Shown piece by piece: positions 24,926 to 35,500 of a DNA stretch of 64,000 nt. The DNA comes from CAYUMU01 sp964445985 (GTDB lineage: Bacteria > Planctomycetota > Planctomycetia > Pirellulales > S012-138): positions 1 through 64,000 of the forward strand of contig CAYUMU010000021.1 in NCBI GenBank assembly GCA_964445985.1. Reading direction: 5' to 3'. Made by a program: the position numbers and the translations under genes. Within the stretch, counting starts at the first letter, position 1, and the number at the start of each line of letters is the position of its first letter. The notes under the pieces are model-generated. The model searched no databases. It was not told the DNA's origin and saw only the letters and a program-made list of their open reading frames with translations.

Positions 24926-26163
24926 GCTCATCGCTGTTGGATGCGTTGCCTCCGCAGAATTCTGGCGGGGGAAGAATGCCGGCTGAGGATCCTCTGGGCC
25001 TTTCGGCGCCCGATTCGTTGGTTCCCGAGCTGCCCTGGCCGTTGCCTCGTCATTCGCTGGCCGGGCAGTTGTTTGAATCGCCGTACGAGTTTGATTTTTT
25101 CCAGGCCGTGTGGCTGCTGGAGCGTTTGGAGCCGCACCGCGCGGCGGTGGGCCGGCAGGGTTCGCCCCGTGGCGAAACCGTGCGGTTTGGCGTGCCGGCC
25201 TCGCTGAGTTTTCCGCCCAGCACGGTGTGCGATTTAACGCGCGACCCCGAAACGGGCGTGCCGTTTCTCTCGGTGGCGTTCCTGGGTTTGACCGGCCCCT
25301 CGGGGGCGTTGCCGCGGTTCTACTCCGAGCAGTTGGTGCGGGTGGAGCGCGAGGCGCGGAGCGGCGAGCGGCACGCCATGCGCGACTGGTTCGATATGTT
25401 CAACCATCGGCTGATCTCGCTGTTCTTTCGCGCTTGGGAGAAGTACCGGTTTTATGTGCCTGCCGCGCGGGGTGAGTTTCGCCGCGCGGAGCCCGACTTG
25501 TTCACCTCGGGCATGTATAGCTTGATTGGGATGGGGCTGCCGAGCTTGCGCAACCAGTTGAGCGTGCGGCAGCGTGCGGCGGAGGCGCCGGCATCGTCGC
25601 AGCGGAAGCTGGCCGGGGTTGAGGACCTGGCGCTGCTGTACTACTCGGGGCTGTTCACGCAGCGGCCGCGCAACGCTTGCAACCTGGAAGCGCTGGTGGG
25701 GGATTACTTTCGCCTGCCGGCCAAGGTGCTGCAATTTCAGGGGCAATGGTTGCGGCTGGATGCCGCCAACCAATCGCAAGTGAGCAGCTTGAATGGCAAC
25801 AATGCCTTGGGCGTGAACGTGGTGGTGGGGCAGCGGGTGTGGGACGTGCAGAGCAAGTTCCGCATTCGCCTGGGACCGCTAAGTTACTCGCAGTTTGTGG
25901 AGTTTTTGCCAGAAAAGGCAGCTCGCTGCGAGTCGAAGTCGTTGTTCCTGCTGTCGCACCTGGTGCGGCTGTACGTAGGGCCGCAGTTCGATTTCGATGT
26001 GCAAGTGGTGCTGAAGGCCGACGAGGTTCCGCGCACCGTGCTCGATTCGCAGGCGGCGGTGGGGCCCCGGCTGGGCTGGAACACCTGGCTGCGCAGTTTG
26101 CCATCGGACGCCGACGCGGACGAAGCCGTGTTCGATGGTGACGAAACGCACCTGGTGGGTTGA
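24922..26163 (+). CDS. tssG: TssG T6SS baseplate protein
   Basis: This 413-aa TssG protein pairs with TssF in the baseplate wedge. Family features include SPYEFDFFQAVWLLERLEPHRAAVG, VRFGVPASLSFPPSTV, VAFLGLTGPSGALPRFYSEQLV, FNHRLISLFFRAWEKYRFYV, and GQRVWDVQSKFRIRLGPLSYSQFVEFLP. About 60 extra residues precede and follow the core. It is the last T6SS gene; the next gene (26291) is convergent and unrelated, so the operon ends here without tssK, clpV, vgrG or effector genes. Confidence 0.95.
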   Translation: MSSSLLDALPPQNSGGGRMPAEDPLGLSAPDSLVPELPWPLPRHSLAGQLFESPYEFDFFQAVWLLERLEPHRAAVGRQGSPRGETVRFGVPASLSFPPSTVCDLTRDPETGVPFLSVAFLGLTGPSGALPRFYSEQLVRVEREARSGERHAMRDWFDMFNHRLISLFFRAWEKYRFYVPAARGEFRRAEPDLFTSGMYSLIGMGLPSLRNQLSVRQRAAEAPASSQRKLAGVEDLALLYYSGLFTQRPRNACNLEALVGDYFRLPAKVLQFQGQWLRLDAANQSQVSSLNGNNALGVNVVVGQRVWDVQSKFRIRLGPLSYSQFVEFLPEKAARCESKSLFLLSHLVRLYVGPQFDFDVQVVLKADEVPRTVLDSQAAVGPRLGWNTWLRSLPSDADADEAVFDGDETHLVG

Positions 26164-26290
26164 ACCTTGAAGTTCGTTGGCCGGCGCGCGTGGCCCAATC
26201 CGAGCGGCCCAACCTCCATCCTAACCAGCCCGAAGCGCGGTTGGAGCGCGCTCCGGGCCGGGGTGATGGCGTTGGACGTATTCTTGAGAG

Positions 26291-26566
26291 CTAGGCGGCT
26301 TGGAGCTTGGCGGCAGCGGCGGCTTCGCGTCCCAGGTTGACCGTACCGAGCATTTCGCCCTCGGGTCCGTAGAACTGAAGCAGTTTCACGCTGATCATCC
26401 ACATGGCAAACAACTCGCCCGCGCGATACGAGCGGCCGTAGTACACGCCGCCCCGAATGAGGACGGTTTCGCTCATGTCTTCCCGTTGTGCTGCTTCGAC
26501 GCCCAGGTCGGCGAAAGCCTGCAGCACTACCTCGCGAATCTCTTGCGGTGCATGTCTGGCATCCAT
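26291..26566 (-). CDS. Hypothetical small cytosolic protein
   Basis: This small protein (about 91 aa from the ATG at 26566; 109 aa from a TTG at 26620) is not one I recognise. It has an N-terminal helix (IREVVLQAFADLGVEA), a central stretch with SETVLIRGGVYYGRSYRAGELFAMWMISVKLLQFYGPEGEMLG that looks like paired beta strands, and an Ala-rich tail. It has no signal peptide. Coding character is supported by the balanced composition. It is convergent with tssG, so a T6SS role is not implied. Confidence 0.6.
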   Translation of the reverse strand: MDARHAPQEIREVVLQAFADLGVEAAQREDMSETVLIRGGVYYGRSYRAGELFAMWMISVKLLQFYGPEGEMLGTVNLGREAAAAAKLQAA

Positions 26567-26753
26567 CGAATTCCCCTCCGTGGGTGGATCGGGACTGTCG
26601 GCTGCAATCGGTGCAGTCAATTCCTCCCGTGTTACAGCATCGTATGGTCGCTACCGGATTCTTGCCTGGAATTCGGGCAGAGCGCAACCTTTACCTGATC
26701 CGCGCCACGCGCGGCGGATTGAGCCATGTGAAGAGGCTGAATGTGTTAACCGG

Positions 26754-27752
26754 TTACGATTGGGCGAAGTATCCGGGGCCTTGCGCTTGTGCGGATTCGA
26801 CGGATGGCTCCGCGGATTTGCGTTGCGCGGTCGTTGCAGATGGGATTGGGCTGAGTACATTCAGCGCGGTGAGCTGGTCGAGCAGTTGGCATTCGCTTTC
26901 GGGCGAGAGATTGGCCAGCGGTAACCGCACGGGGCCGAGGTCCACGCCGAGCAGTTTCATGGCCGTTTTGGCGGCCGCGGCAAAGCCAAACGATTGCAGC
27001 GTTCGCACCAGTTGCACCGACTGGCGCTGCAGGCCACGGGCGGTTTCCAGGTCGCCAGCGTGGAACGCTTTCAAAAGGGCGTGATAGAGTGGCGCCGCCA
27101 GATTGTAGGTGCTGCCAACAGCGCCTTGCACGCCCAGGGCCGCGGCTGCCAGCAGAATTTCGTCGCTGCCGAACAGCACTTCCAAGTCGTCGCCGGCCAC
27201 GGCGAGGCATTCCTGCAGTTGCACCAGGTCGGAGTTGGTGTACTTGAGACCCGCCAAGGTCGGGATGCGAGTCCGGCCTTGTTCCATGAACCGGGGCATG
27301 GAGTGATGCAAGCCCGACATGGTGGGGATGTCGTAGTAGTAGAACGGCAGGCCCGGAGCAACGCCGGCGATGGCGGCGCAACAGCCCAGCAGTTCGTCGA
27401 GGGTGGGCGGTTTGAAGTAGCATGGCGCCAGGGCCGCGATGCCGCTCGCGCCCACCTGGGCCGCGTGCCGGGCCAGCGTTTGGGCATCGGCAAGGCAATT
27501 GTGGCCCACATGAACGATCACCGACAGCGGCGTGCCAGCCGTGACATCGACCCAGCGGGTGGCCAACTGCATGCGCTCTTCGACGGTGAGCGAATGGCTT
27601 TCGCCGGTGGTGCCGCCGGGGAACACGCCCACCACGCCGGCCCGCGAGAGCACATCGGCCTGGCCTTCCACGGCGGTGAGGTTCAGGCGGCCATCGGCAT
27701 GGAAGGGCGTGTGAACGGCGACAATCAACCCGCGATGACGGGGGCGCTGCAT
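26754..27752 (-). CDS. DapA/N-acetylneuraminate lyase family aldolase
   Basis: This 332-aa TIM-barrel class I aldolase belongs to the DHDPS/NAL family, which forms a Schiff base between a lysine and pyruvate. The family motifs are GVVGVFPGGTTGESHSL (residues 39-55; canonical GxxGE), FYYYDIPTMSG with the catalytic Tyr, and GLKYTN with the Schiff-base Lys. The YYDIPTMSG and LFGSDE segments are closer to N-acetylneuraminate lyase than to DapA, so sialic-acid or related 2-keto-acid breakdown is more likely than lysine synthesis. It stands alone, with no sialic-acid genes around it, so the substrate stays open. Confidence 0.88.
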   Translation of the reverse strand: MQRPRHRGLIVAVHTPFHADGRLNLTAVEGQADVLSRAGVVGVFPGGTTGESHSLTVEERMQLATRWVDVTAGTPLSVIVHVGHNCLADAQTLARHAAQVGASGIAALAPCYFKPPTLDELLGCCAAIAGVAPGLPFYYYDIPTMSGLHHSMPRFMEQGRTRIPTLAGLKYTNSDLVQLQECLAVAGDDLEVLFGSDEILLAAAALGVQGAVGSTYNLAAPLYHALLKAFHAGDLETARGLQRQSVQLVRTLQSFGFAAAAKTAMKLLGVDLGPVRLPLANLSPESECQLLDQLTALNVLSPIPSATTAQRKSAEPSVESAQAQGPGYFAQS

Positions 27753-27977
27753 GGTTTACTGCTCGGGGTAAAGGACTCGGGGAGGGATCGAACTGCAGGG
27801 GTGCATTGGCCTAGCCGGAACGACCTTCCATCATGTCCCACGGCACGGCTGAGTGGCAAGCTGCTGGGGCAGAAAAGCGCGGATCGCTTACCCCTTTCGC
27901 CGGTACGTTCGGTGAAACAGGAGAACTCAACCAAAGCTGCAATGTTCAGCAAGCTGACATTCCCCAGTCGCGGCAAT

Positions 27978-28184
27978 TTACGGCAGAATCGTGATTTCTT
28001 CGAAGGATTCGCCGGCAGCCTTGCGCGCATCTTCGCGATTCATTTCGAGCGCTTCGGCCAAGGCTTCGCGCGGATTCGCGATCAGGGAGTCGCGAGTTTC
28101 GCCCTGCGAGTTAACACCTGGAACCTCTTCGATCCAACCAATCCACCAGGGACCGTCTCGTCGGATGATCGCTGTGTATTCCAT
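27978..28184 (-). CDS. Orphan HicB-like protein
   Basis: This 68-aa protein matches the HicB antitoxin N-terminal fold almost along its whole length: MEYTAIIRRDGPWWIGWIEEVPGVNSQGETRD, followed by ALAEALEMNREDARKA. No HicA toxin ORF (a short dsRNA-binding-fold protein) is visible on either side. There is also no C-terminal RHH or HTH DNA-binding domain, so it cannot obviously autoregulate. It begins 11 nt after the stop of the TPR-AAA ATPase gene and is probably in the same transcript. Confidence 0.8.
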   Translation of the reverse strand: MEYTAIIRRDGPWWIGWIEEVPGVNSQGETRDSLIANPREALAEALEMNREDARKAAGESFEEITILP

Positions 28185-28195
28185 TGTGACGCTCC

Positions 28196-30307
28196 CTAAT
28201 CCTGGCTGGTGATCTCCTCTCCTGACTCGCCGCGCCCGATTGCTCCCAGCAGCTTTTTATTGAGGGATCCGCCCGTCACGAGTAGTTCTTCTAGCGCGGC
28301 GTCAACGTCGGTCATGACGATGCGATCGGCGTCGTCGTCACGGTCGAGGGCGAATTGTATGCAGCGACGCATCAATTCCTTGATAAACGAGGCACTGACG
28401 GCGTCGGTTCGTTGCACGATGCTGTGGATTGTGCCATCGTCAACCTGCACGCCATGCCCGTAAAGCTTCACGAGTTTGGCGCGGCCTTCGGCGTTGGGCA
28501 ACGGAAACTCGATCGCTTGATCAATCCGGCCGGGCCGAGAAGCCAGCGCTTCTTCGAGCATGCTGGCTCGATTTGTTGTCAACACGAAGATGATCTCAGC
28601 TTCGGCTCCGGTCCCGTCCATCTCATTAAGTAATTTGTTCAGCATCAATTCTTCCGCAGCGCCTCGCATGTCCTCGCGATGTCGCGCGATCAGGTCCACG
28701 TCCTCAATGATCACCATCGAGGGCTGATACAGCCGGGCGAGCGTCATGTACTCGCCCAACTTGCCAACTTGTTCCCCGGTCACCAGCAGGGTGGTGTGTC
28801 CTGGCAAGTTGGTGGCCAAGTAATTGATCGTATGCGTTTTCCCCACCCCCGGCGGTCCGTAAAACAGCAGGCCCTTCTTTGTGCCCATTCCCAATCGGGC
28901 GAGCTGCTCGCGTCTGCGGACGAAGTTGATCGCGTTGCGATCCAACAGGTCCAATGTTTTCTGCGGCAGAATCACCTGTTCGCGATGCACTGGTTTGAGC
29001 CGATGCACGGTGAGCCCGGCCGCGGTGCCGGAGTAGTGGTCTTCCAAGCCCAGCGATAGTACCTTGCCACGGTAGCACGGGCTGCGCTTGATGGAATCTT
29101 CTATTGCGGAAAAGAACCGCTCTGTGCCGCCCGCGCCTTCCTCACTTCTTCCTGCCGCCAGCTCGATCCGTATCAGATGGCTGCTGCGCGTATCGAGGAT
29201 TGCTAACAAATGGCAGCCTTGCCACCGCAACAGCCACACGCCGTCCTTCAGGCAGCGGAACGGCTCGTCTTCGCCGATATCGTATTCGGTGTACTTAGGA
29301 TTGGCCGGGACAACAGGATTCCGGCGATCCAGGTTATAAAGCTGAGAAAACTGCTGCACCACGTTGTGGCAGTGTTGTGTGGCCCAGAATTGAACTACCT
29401 CAAATCCATGCGATTGAAGTTCATTGAATGCGCATTGGATGTCGGGCATGGCCCGAAAGGGAAAGGAGCGTTCCGTGAGTTCGAGTTGCTCGAGTGGAAC
29501 GTGGTTAAAATGCTCCTGCACCTTGTGGTAGATGTGGTGTCGGTCCTCAGGCATGTCGGCATCGCCCCCAGTTGTTATCCGGTCCAATTGAATGAAATGT
29601 CGCTCAACCTCGTTGGCGGAAACCTTTCCCTCTCCCTCCAGTATCAGCAGGATTTCGCCGCAGGATCGATACACCGCTTCTGCCTTTGGCTGCAGTTCGA
29701 TCGCTTTTCGATATAAGGATACCGCCTGCTCGAATTCGTCGCGTTCCGCAAAAAAATCGCCCATCCGATAGTACATGTTCGCGTCGGTGGTGCCAACTTC
29801 TGTACTCTTGCGGAGGTCAACCGAGGCTTTCTCGTGCTCACCCAGATGTTCCCACGCCAGCGCTCGCAGAAAATAGGTGTCGGTAAATGCCTCCAGTTCA
29901 ATAGACCGCGTGAATGCCTCGATGCCTGCCTGGTAATCGTCCAGCTTGCAGAGTGCATCTCCGAGAAAGAACCACCCTTCCGCATTTTCGGAATCCAGTG
30001 CAATAATTCGCTGGGCGTCGTGCAACAGATCTTCGGGCGGAAATTCGGCGTAGAAATAGACGGTTGCGCGTATTTGATACAGAAAGATGTCATCGTTCAG
30101 CCCTCGCCGTTCAGCAAAGTCCAGGTCATCGCACGCGGGGCCAAATTGCCGGCGATAAGCGCGAACTCGCCCGCGGCCTAAGCGTGCCCGGCAGCACTGG
30201 AAATCGAGCGAGATCGCTTCTTCAAAGGCCTCCAGTGCCTCATCCCAGCGAGCTTCTTTAACGTGCTCGAATCCCAATTCGACCAGCCGATCAACCGCTT
30301 CTGTCAT
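28196..30307 (-). CDS. TPR-AAA+ ATPase fusion
   Basis: This 703-aa cytosolic protein has about six N-terminal TPR-like repeats (residues 1-235, e.g. ARWDEALEAFEEAISLD, DYQAGIEAFTRSIEL, FEQAVSLYRKAIELQP), a middle domain of unknown type (about 240-440), and a C-terminal AAA+ module of the Cdc48/FtsH-like class. The Walker A is GPPGVGKT (484-491), the Walker B strand is MVIIEDVD (about 531-538), sensor 1 is LTTN, and the arginine finger is in SRPGRID. The Walker B ends E-D rather than the usual D-E, and activity should be judged with that in mind. TPRs probably recruit clients to a protein-remodelling ATPase. It overlaps nothing but is tightly followed by the HicB-like gene. Confidence 0.85.
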   Translation of the reverse strand: MTEAVDRLVELGFEHVKEARWDEALEAFEEAISLDFQCCRARLGRGRVRAYRRQFGPACDDLDFAERRGLNDDIFLYQIRATVYFYAEFPPEDLLHDAQRIIALDSENAEGWFFLGDALCKLDDYQAGIEAFTRSIELEAFTDTYFLRALAWEHLGEHEKASVDLRKSTEVGTTDANMYYRMGDFFAERDEFEQAVSLYRKAIELQPKAEAVYRSCGEILLILEGEGKVSANEVERHFIQLDRITTGGDADMPEDRHHIYHKVQEHFNHVPLEQLELTERSFPFRAMPDIQCAFNELQSHGFEVVQFWATQHCHNVVQQFSQLYNLDRRNPVVPANPKYTEYDIGEDEPFRCLKDGVWLLRWQGCHLLAILDTRSSHLIRIELAAGRSEEGAGGTERFFSAIEDSIKRSPCYRGKVLSLGLEDHYSGTAAGLTVHRLKPVHREQVILPQKTLDLLDRNAINFVRRREQLARLGMGTKKGLLFYGPPGVGKTHTINYLATNLPGHTTLLVTGEQVGKLGEYMTLARLYQPSMVIIEDVDLIARHREDMRGAAEELMLNKLLNEMDGTGAEAEIIFVLTTNRASMLEEALASRPGRIDQAIEFPLPNAEGRAKLVKLYGHGVQVDDGTIHSIVQRTDAVSASFIKELMRRCIQFALDRDDDADRIVMTDVDAALEELLVTGGSLNKKLLGAIGRGESGEEITSQD

Positions 30308-30881
30308 GGGTTCGTTCCGAAGCGAAACTCAATGCCAGTACCGCATGCGACTTGGTTCTGCTTTGGCCGTGCAAAACGGGAGTGGCCACGGCCGGGCGCA
30401 GCTAAGGCTCAACACCGGCACTAGGGCAACGCCGAGACCGTGAAACAATCCCCTGGGACGCTCAAATTGCGCTCCCCGGACTTGGAAAACTCTCCATGCT
30501 CGACCCAGTTCCCTTGGCGGGGCGGGTGGCACCTGGGCCCCAGCCAAGGGCGTGGCGGCAGCGGAGTTTGGCCAAGACGCATCGGAAAACGCTTGGTCCG
30601 CCTCTGCACATCTCCCCGGCCAATCTAACTTCGCTGCACATAGCAAGCCTCCCCGGAATACACCCCGGCCACGCCAAGCATTCTGCGACACCCTGCGGGG
30701 TCGAATTCTTATTGCTCATGCCTCCGGCGGTGTCGCTGCGCTCAACCGCCGGCGACGGGCTGAAACCCCTGATCGGGGTAAATGCAAACGAACGACACAG
30801 CGCCATCCGACCGCGAGGCGTATGGTGCGCGCTCGCGGTTTCTGGTCTTAGAGTTGTACAAATTGGCGTTAACGCCACCCG
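30308..30881. other. Gene-free spacer with structured repeat
   Basis: These 574 bp have no convincing gene. They contain one copy of structured repeat family 1 (30725-30779). A short palindrome TTGGCGTTAACGCCA near 30860 lies just after the end of the oxidoreductase gene. Confidence 0.65.
30725..30779 (-). repeat. Structured repeat family 1, copy A
   Basis: CGGCGGT/ACCGCCG and ACCCC/GGGGT stems flank a conserved GTCGCT...CGCTCAA loop. It is nearly identical to copy B at 52853-52905 and related in structure to copy C at 52679-52735. Confidence 0.8.
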
Positions 30882-32249
30882 TTAGAACTCCAGCTTTTTC
30901 AGCCCTGGCTGCGGCACGGGGTAGAGGCCGTTGGGGGCCATTTGCAGCGGGGCGTCAGACTCGGGGGTGAGGCTGGCGATTTGGGGGGCGAACTCGTGAT
31001 CGCAGTTCAAGATTTCGTCGCGGGTGACCACCTTGCCGGTGTGCGCCGACATGCGGCCCATGCTGGTGACCAGGCTGGCTTCCACGCCGCGTTCCACCTC
31101 GTTATAAGGCTTGTCTTCGCGGATGGCTTCGATGAGGTGATCCCACTCCAGTTGGTAGGGATTGCGTTCCGGTTGGGGGTAAGCCCACACGATATCGCTA
31201 TCGACGAATTTTTGGCCTTTGTAAATGCGGCTGCGGGCTGGCGTGTGGCTGGCGGTGCTGATCACGGCCGAGCCCTTGGTGCCGTGGGCGTAGCTGGCGA
31301 ACTCGTTATGGCAGCCGGGGATGCAGCGGCCTTCGAGGTACATTTTGCTGCCGTCGGCAAAGGTGTACTCGGTGGAATAGCTATCGAAGTTCTGGTCGAC
31401 CATGTCGCCGCGGTAGTGACGTCCGCCGCTGCTCTTGGCTTCGACCGGCCAGGCGTTCTTCATCCAGCAGCATTCGTCGATGTTGTGAATGAGGAAGTCG
31501 CTGTAGGCGCCGCCGCTGAGCCACAAGAAGGCGTGGAACTCGCGGATCTGGTACATCAGCTCGTTCATGTTGGCGGGCGGGCGACCGGCGAAGGCGTGGC
31601 CGGTGGGGCCAGCCATGCGGTAGGCGCGGAGCAGCACCAGGTCGCCGATCTGGCCATCTTGAATGCGCTCGAACAGTTCGCCGCGGGCGTCGCAGTGACG
31701 GCACATCAGGCCGACGCCGACTTTGAGGTTCTTCTTTTCGGCTTTTTTGCCCAGCTCAAACATTTTCTTGCTGGTGGGGCCATCGACGGTAACCGGCTTC
31801 TCCATGAAGACGTTGACGCCCTTATCGATGGCGTAGTCGAAATGCACCCAGCGAAAGCCTGGCGGCGTGGCGAAGATGGCCACATCGCCCGGCTTGAGGC
31901 AATCGATGGCCTGTTGGTAGCCGTCAAAACCGACAAACTGCCGATCGGCGGGCACATCCACTTGCTTATCGTACCGCTTCTTGAGTTGGCCGTAGCTGCC
32001 GCTGAGGCGGTCTTGGAACACGTCGGCCATCGCCACCAGTTTGATGGGGCCAGAGGTGGTGCTGAGCGCGTTGACGGCGGCGCCGGTGCCGCGGCCGCCG
32101 CAGCCAATGAGGGCGACTTGAATGGTGTTGTCTTCCGCGGCATGCACGTGGGGGACCACGGCGCCGGCGATGGCGGCGGCCGCGGCGACTTTGCCCGAGG
32201 TCTTTAGCAACTCGCGGCGAGACAATCCTGGGTTCGAGTTTTCGCTCAC
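30882..32249 (-). CDS. Tat-exported Gfo/Idh/MocA oxidoreductase
   Basis: This 455-aa Gfo/Idh/MocA family protein starts with a Tat signal (SRRELLKTSGKVAAAAAIAGAV, twin Arg at residues 10-11), so it is exported folded with its nucleotide cofactor, as in glucose-fructose oxidoreductase and the many planctomycete homologues. The Rossmann motif ALIGCGGRGTG follows, and the catalytic loop MEKPVTVDG keeps the E-K-P. The exact substrate is unknown. The GTG at 32249 is chosen because AGGAGTG precedes it; longer in-frame extensions would bury the Tat motif. It diverges from the large PQQ gene. Confidence 0.92.
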   Translation of the reverse strand: MSENSNPGLSRRELLKTSGKVAAAAAIAGAVVPHVHAAEDNTIQVALIGCGGRGTGAAVNALSTTSGPIKLVAMADVFQDRLSGSYGQLKKRYDKQVDVPADRQFVGFDGYQQAIDCLKPGDVAIFATPPGFRWVHFDYAIDKGVNVFMEKPVTVDGPTSKKMFELGKKAEKKNLKVGVGLMCRHCDARGELFERIQDGQIGDLVLLRAYRMAGPTGHAFAGRPPANMNELMYQIREFHAFLWLSGGAYSDFLIHNIDECCWMKNAWPVEAKSSGGRHYRGDMVDQNFDSYSTEYTFADGSKMYLEGRCIPGCHNEFASYAHGTKGSAVISTASHTPARSRIYKGQKFVDSDIVWAYPQPERNPYQLEWDHLIEAIREDKPYNEVERGVEASLVTSMGRMSAHTGKVVTRDEILNCDHEFAPQIASLTPESDAPLQMAPNGLYPVPQPGLKKLEF

Positions 32250-32517
32250 GACAATACACTCCTGAGTACGGTGATGCCAGCAGCGCGAATCCGCTCGCCT
32301 TCGGTACGGAAGGGGAAAGGAGGCGCAACGCGGACGACTGCCGCGAACCTCCAAACTATCTCAAAGCGGGGGCAAATGCAAAAACTCATTGGCGGCGACC
32401 GGGGGGGCAGGTTCTAACGCCATTGGCTCAGTTGGGGCCTTGCGGCGCGCCTCGGGAACAACGAAGCTAGAGTTTGTCGAGGGGGGAGGGGGAGAACTGA
32501 GGAAAGTCGCGAGAACC

Positions 32518-35500
32518 ATGGCGAGCGAGCTAACCGCGCTTCAGATACTAGATTCTGTTCAGCAACGAGGGCTGATGGCCGACGATATCGTGGCCAAGTT
32601 GCGGCAGCGGGTGAAGGAACGGCCCGACGACACTGGTCCCTCCGCGCTCACGTCTTGGATGGTGAAGAACAAGCTGCTCACCAGCTTTCAAGCCGACGAA
32701 CTGCTGAACAACGGCAGCACGGTGCAGCGTTTTACCACTACCAACGGCGCGGTTCCGCTGGCAGAAATCGTGGACGATGCCGATGGCCTGGCGGGTGCGT
32801 TTGCCGCGCCGATGTCGTTTAGCCAGCCGCGACTGAACCAGCCAAGGCCGGCCAAAGCGGCCCCCATCAAAGCGAATGCGTGGGATTCGAAGCTGATGCT
32901 GCTCGGCGGCGGAGGGCTGCTGGTGCTGCTCTTGGCCTTCGGCGCCCTGTATTGGCTGATTGGCCGTGGCTCGGGCGATGAGGCCTTCCAGCTGGCGCAA
33001 GATGATTACGACGCCGGCAACTACACGCAGGCGATTGAGAAGTACAACCGCTATCTGGAGAATCATCCCAGCCATCAGAGCGCTGGTTTGGCCCGGGTGA
33101 ATCGGGGGCTGGCTCGGCTGCGGCAAATCAGTACGCGCCCGGCCGACTGGGTGGAGTCGCTCGCGGAAACCGAGACGATTTTGCCGGAGATTCGCAAGGA
33201 ACGCGAGTTTTCGGACGCGCGGGCCGAGCTGGCGACGATTCTCCCCAAGCTGGTCGATGGTTTGATTGCCCAAGCGCGAGCCAAGCAAGACCCCGCGGTG
33301 CTGCTCAAGGCCGATCATGCCTTCAACCTGGTGCAGAACAACGCTTACGTTCCCAAAGCATTGCGGAACGATGCGCAACTGCGGATTGCCGAATCGCAGC
33401 GGGCCGAGGTGCAGCGCGAGCTGGATCGCGATCGCGAGTTGGCGAGCTCGGTGGACGAGATCACGGCCGCCGCGGCGCGAGGCGATACGGCCAGCGGGTA
33501 CGAGATTCGCAGGGACCTGGTGCGGACGTATCCCGATCTGGAGAACCACCCGGCGCTGCGGAAGGCCATTTTGGCGGTGGCCGCCGCCGAGCAGCAGGCG
33601 GTGGAGTACGTGCTGGAGCCGACCGGTTCGGCGCCCGACGAGCCTGACTCGGCGATTTCCGCGGTAACAGCGATGGCTTCGACGCAAGGGAAAGCAGCGC
33701 CCGGGGCGCAGGGCAAGCGGGTGTTTGCGTTGGCCGCCGGCGCGGCCTATGGCCTGGAGGCTAGCGGTGGAAAGCCGCTGTGGCGACGGTTTGTGGGCTT
33801 CGATACGGCTTACTTGCCGAGCCCCGTGCCGGGAGCGGAAAACGATGTGCTGTTGATCGACGGGGTGCGGGGGGAACTCGTTCGGGCCGATGCGGCCTCG
33901 GGCGCGGCGCGCTGGCGGGCGCCGCTGGAGGGCGGGTTGCCGCTGCCGCCGGTGCTGGCGGGCGAAACGGCCTGGGTGGCAACTCGGGGAGGCCGTGTTT
34001 ATCGCGTGAATTTGGCCGATGGCAATTCGTCCGGCTACTTTCAGCTTCCGCAGCCGATCCTCACCATGCCGGCGTTTTCGGCCTCGCTGGGCATGTTGTA
34101 CGTGGTGGGCCAGGAGGGCAACTTGTATGTGCTGGACGCCGGGCAAGACCCGCATTGCCGAACCGTGGTTTATCTAGGGCACGGCCCCGATACGATTGTG
34201 GCTCCGCCGGTATTGATAGACGAATTGTATTTGCTGCTGGCGGAGAATACGGGTTTGAAGTATTCGTCGCTGCGAGTGCTCAAACTGCTTCAAGAGGGCG
34301 CCGACGCCAAATTGGTTCAGAGCGAACCGCTGGCAGGGCAGGTGCATACGCCACCGATGAGAGAAGGGAACTCGGCCCTGGTGGCAACCGACAGCGGCGG
34401 GCTGTATGTGTTTGCCATCGGCGATGCCCAAGCGGACCAGCCGCTCGCCGCCGTGACTCGGCAAACAGGCGGATCGGCCGAGGGGGTGGCGCCATACTTG
34501 TACGTGCAGCGCGACAAGTTGTGGGTGGCCCAGCGGGTGCTGCAACATTACGACTTTCAAGAATCCACAGGGCAGTTCACGCCGCTTTGGCAACGCTTTG
34601 CTGGCGACGTGTTCTTGCAGCCGCTGCAAGCCGTGGGGCCGGTATTGGTTTATGCGCGCCGCGCGCAGGGCAAGCCCGGCGTGGTGGTGGGCGCCATCGA
34701 CGCGGCCCAAGGTGAAACTTATTGGGAAACCACGCTGGCCGCGCCCAGCGCCACGGGTCCGCTGGTGGATCCCGAGACGAGAACCATTGCCGCCCTGACT
34801 TCCAGCGGCGACTGGTTTGAGATGCCGCTGGCAAGCGTGGAACAGTCTCAATTACTGTCGCAGCCCCATCAGCAGGTGGCAACCGAGGCGGGTCTGACCA
34901 CGGACTACCCCGTGAGCCGGTTCGAGGGAGGCCGCTGGGCATTGTCGCTGGGGCCGGACGGGCGGCAGTTGCTCACGGCATCGAAGGCAGCGGGCAAAAC
35001 GCAACTCGCCTGGACCGATTTGCCCGACGCGGTCACGTTTCCACCCACGGCGCAGGCCGGGCGATTGCTGGCGGCCGGAGGGCTGGGGCAGGTCTACTTT
35101 CTGGACCCTGACTCGTGGCAACCGGCGGGCGAGCCCTTTCAGCCGGTGCTGGAGAATGGCAGGCGCTACCGTTGGCTGGGAGCGCACCGTTCGATGGCAG
35201 ATGCAGCGGCCCCCGCCGCCCGGAGTGAAGGCGAGGAGGTTTCACCGCCGACAGCTGGCCAGGTATTGCTCGCGGAGCAAGGGGGCGATCTGTATTCATT
35301 GGCGCTCGCTAGCGAGCCGATTCCTCACCTGGCGGCGCAAGCCCAAGCGAAGTTGGAATGGCCGTTGATTGGGCCGCTAGCCGAAGTGGGAGCGGTGGCG
35401 TATGCCGTGGATCAGGAGTACCGGTTGTTGGCGATTCAGAGGGCCGACTTGCAATTGGCTCCGGTGGTTCAATTGACGGGTCCGCCTATCTGGGGGCCGC

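Noticed and set aside
27780..27820. tRNA-like segment near 27.8 kb
   Set aside because: A sequence resembling part of a T-arm was seen but no acceptor stem or anticodon arm could be built around it.
27725..28030. Possible HicA toxin partner for the HicB-like gene
   Set aside because: The open frame has no HicA-like motif and overlaps the HicB-like gene in an unrelated frame; it reads as noise.
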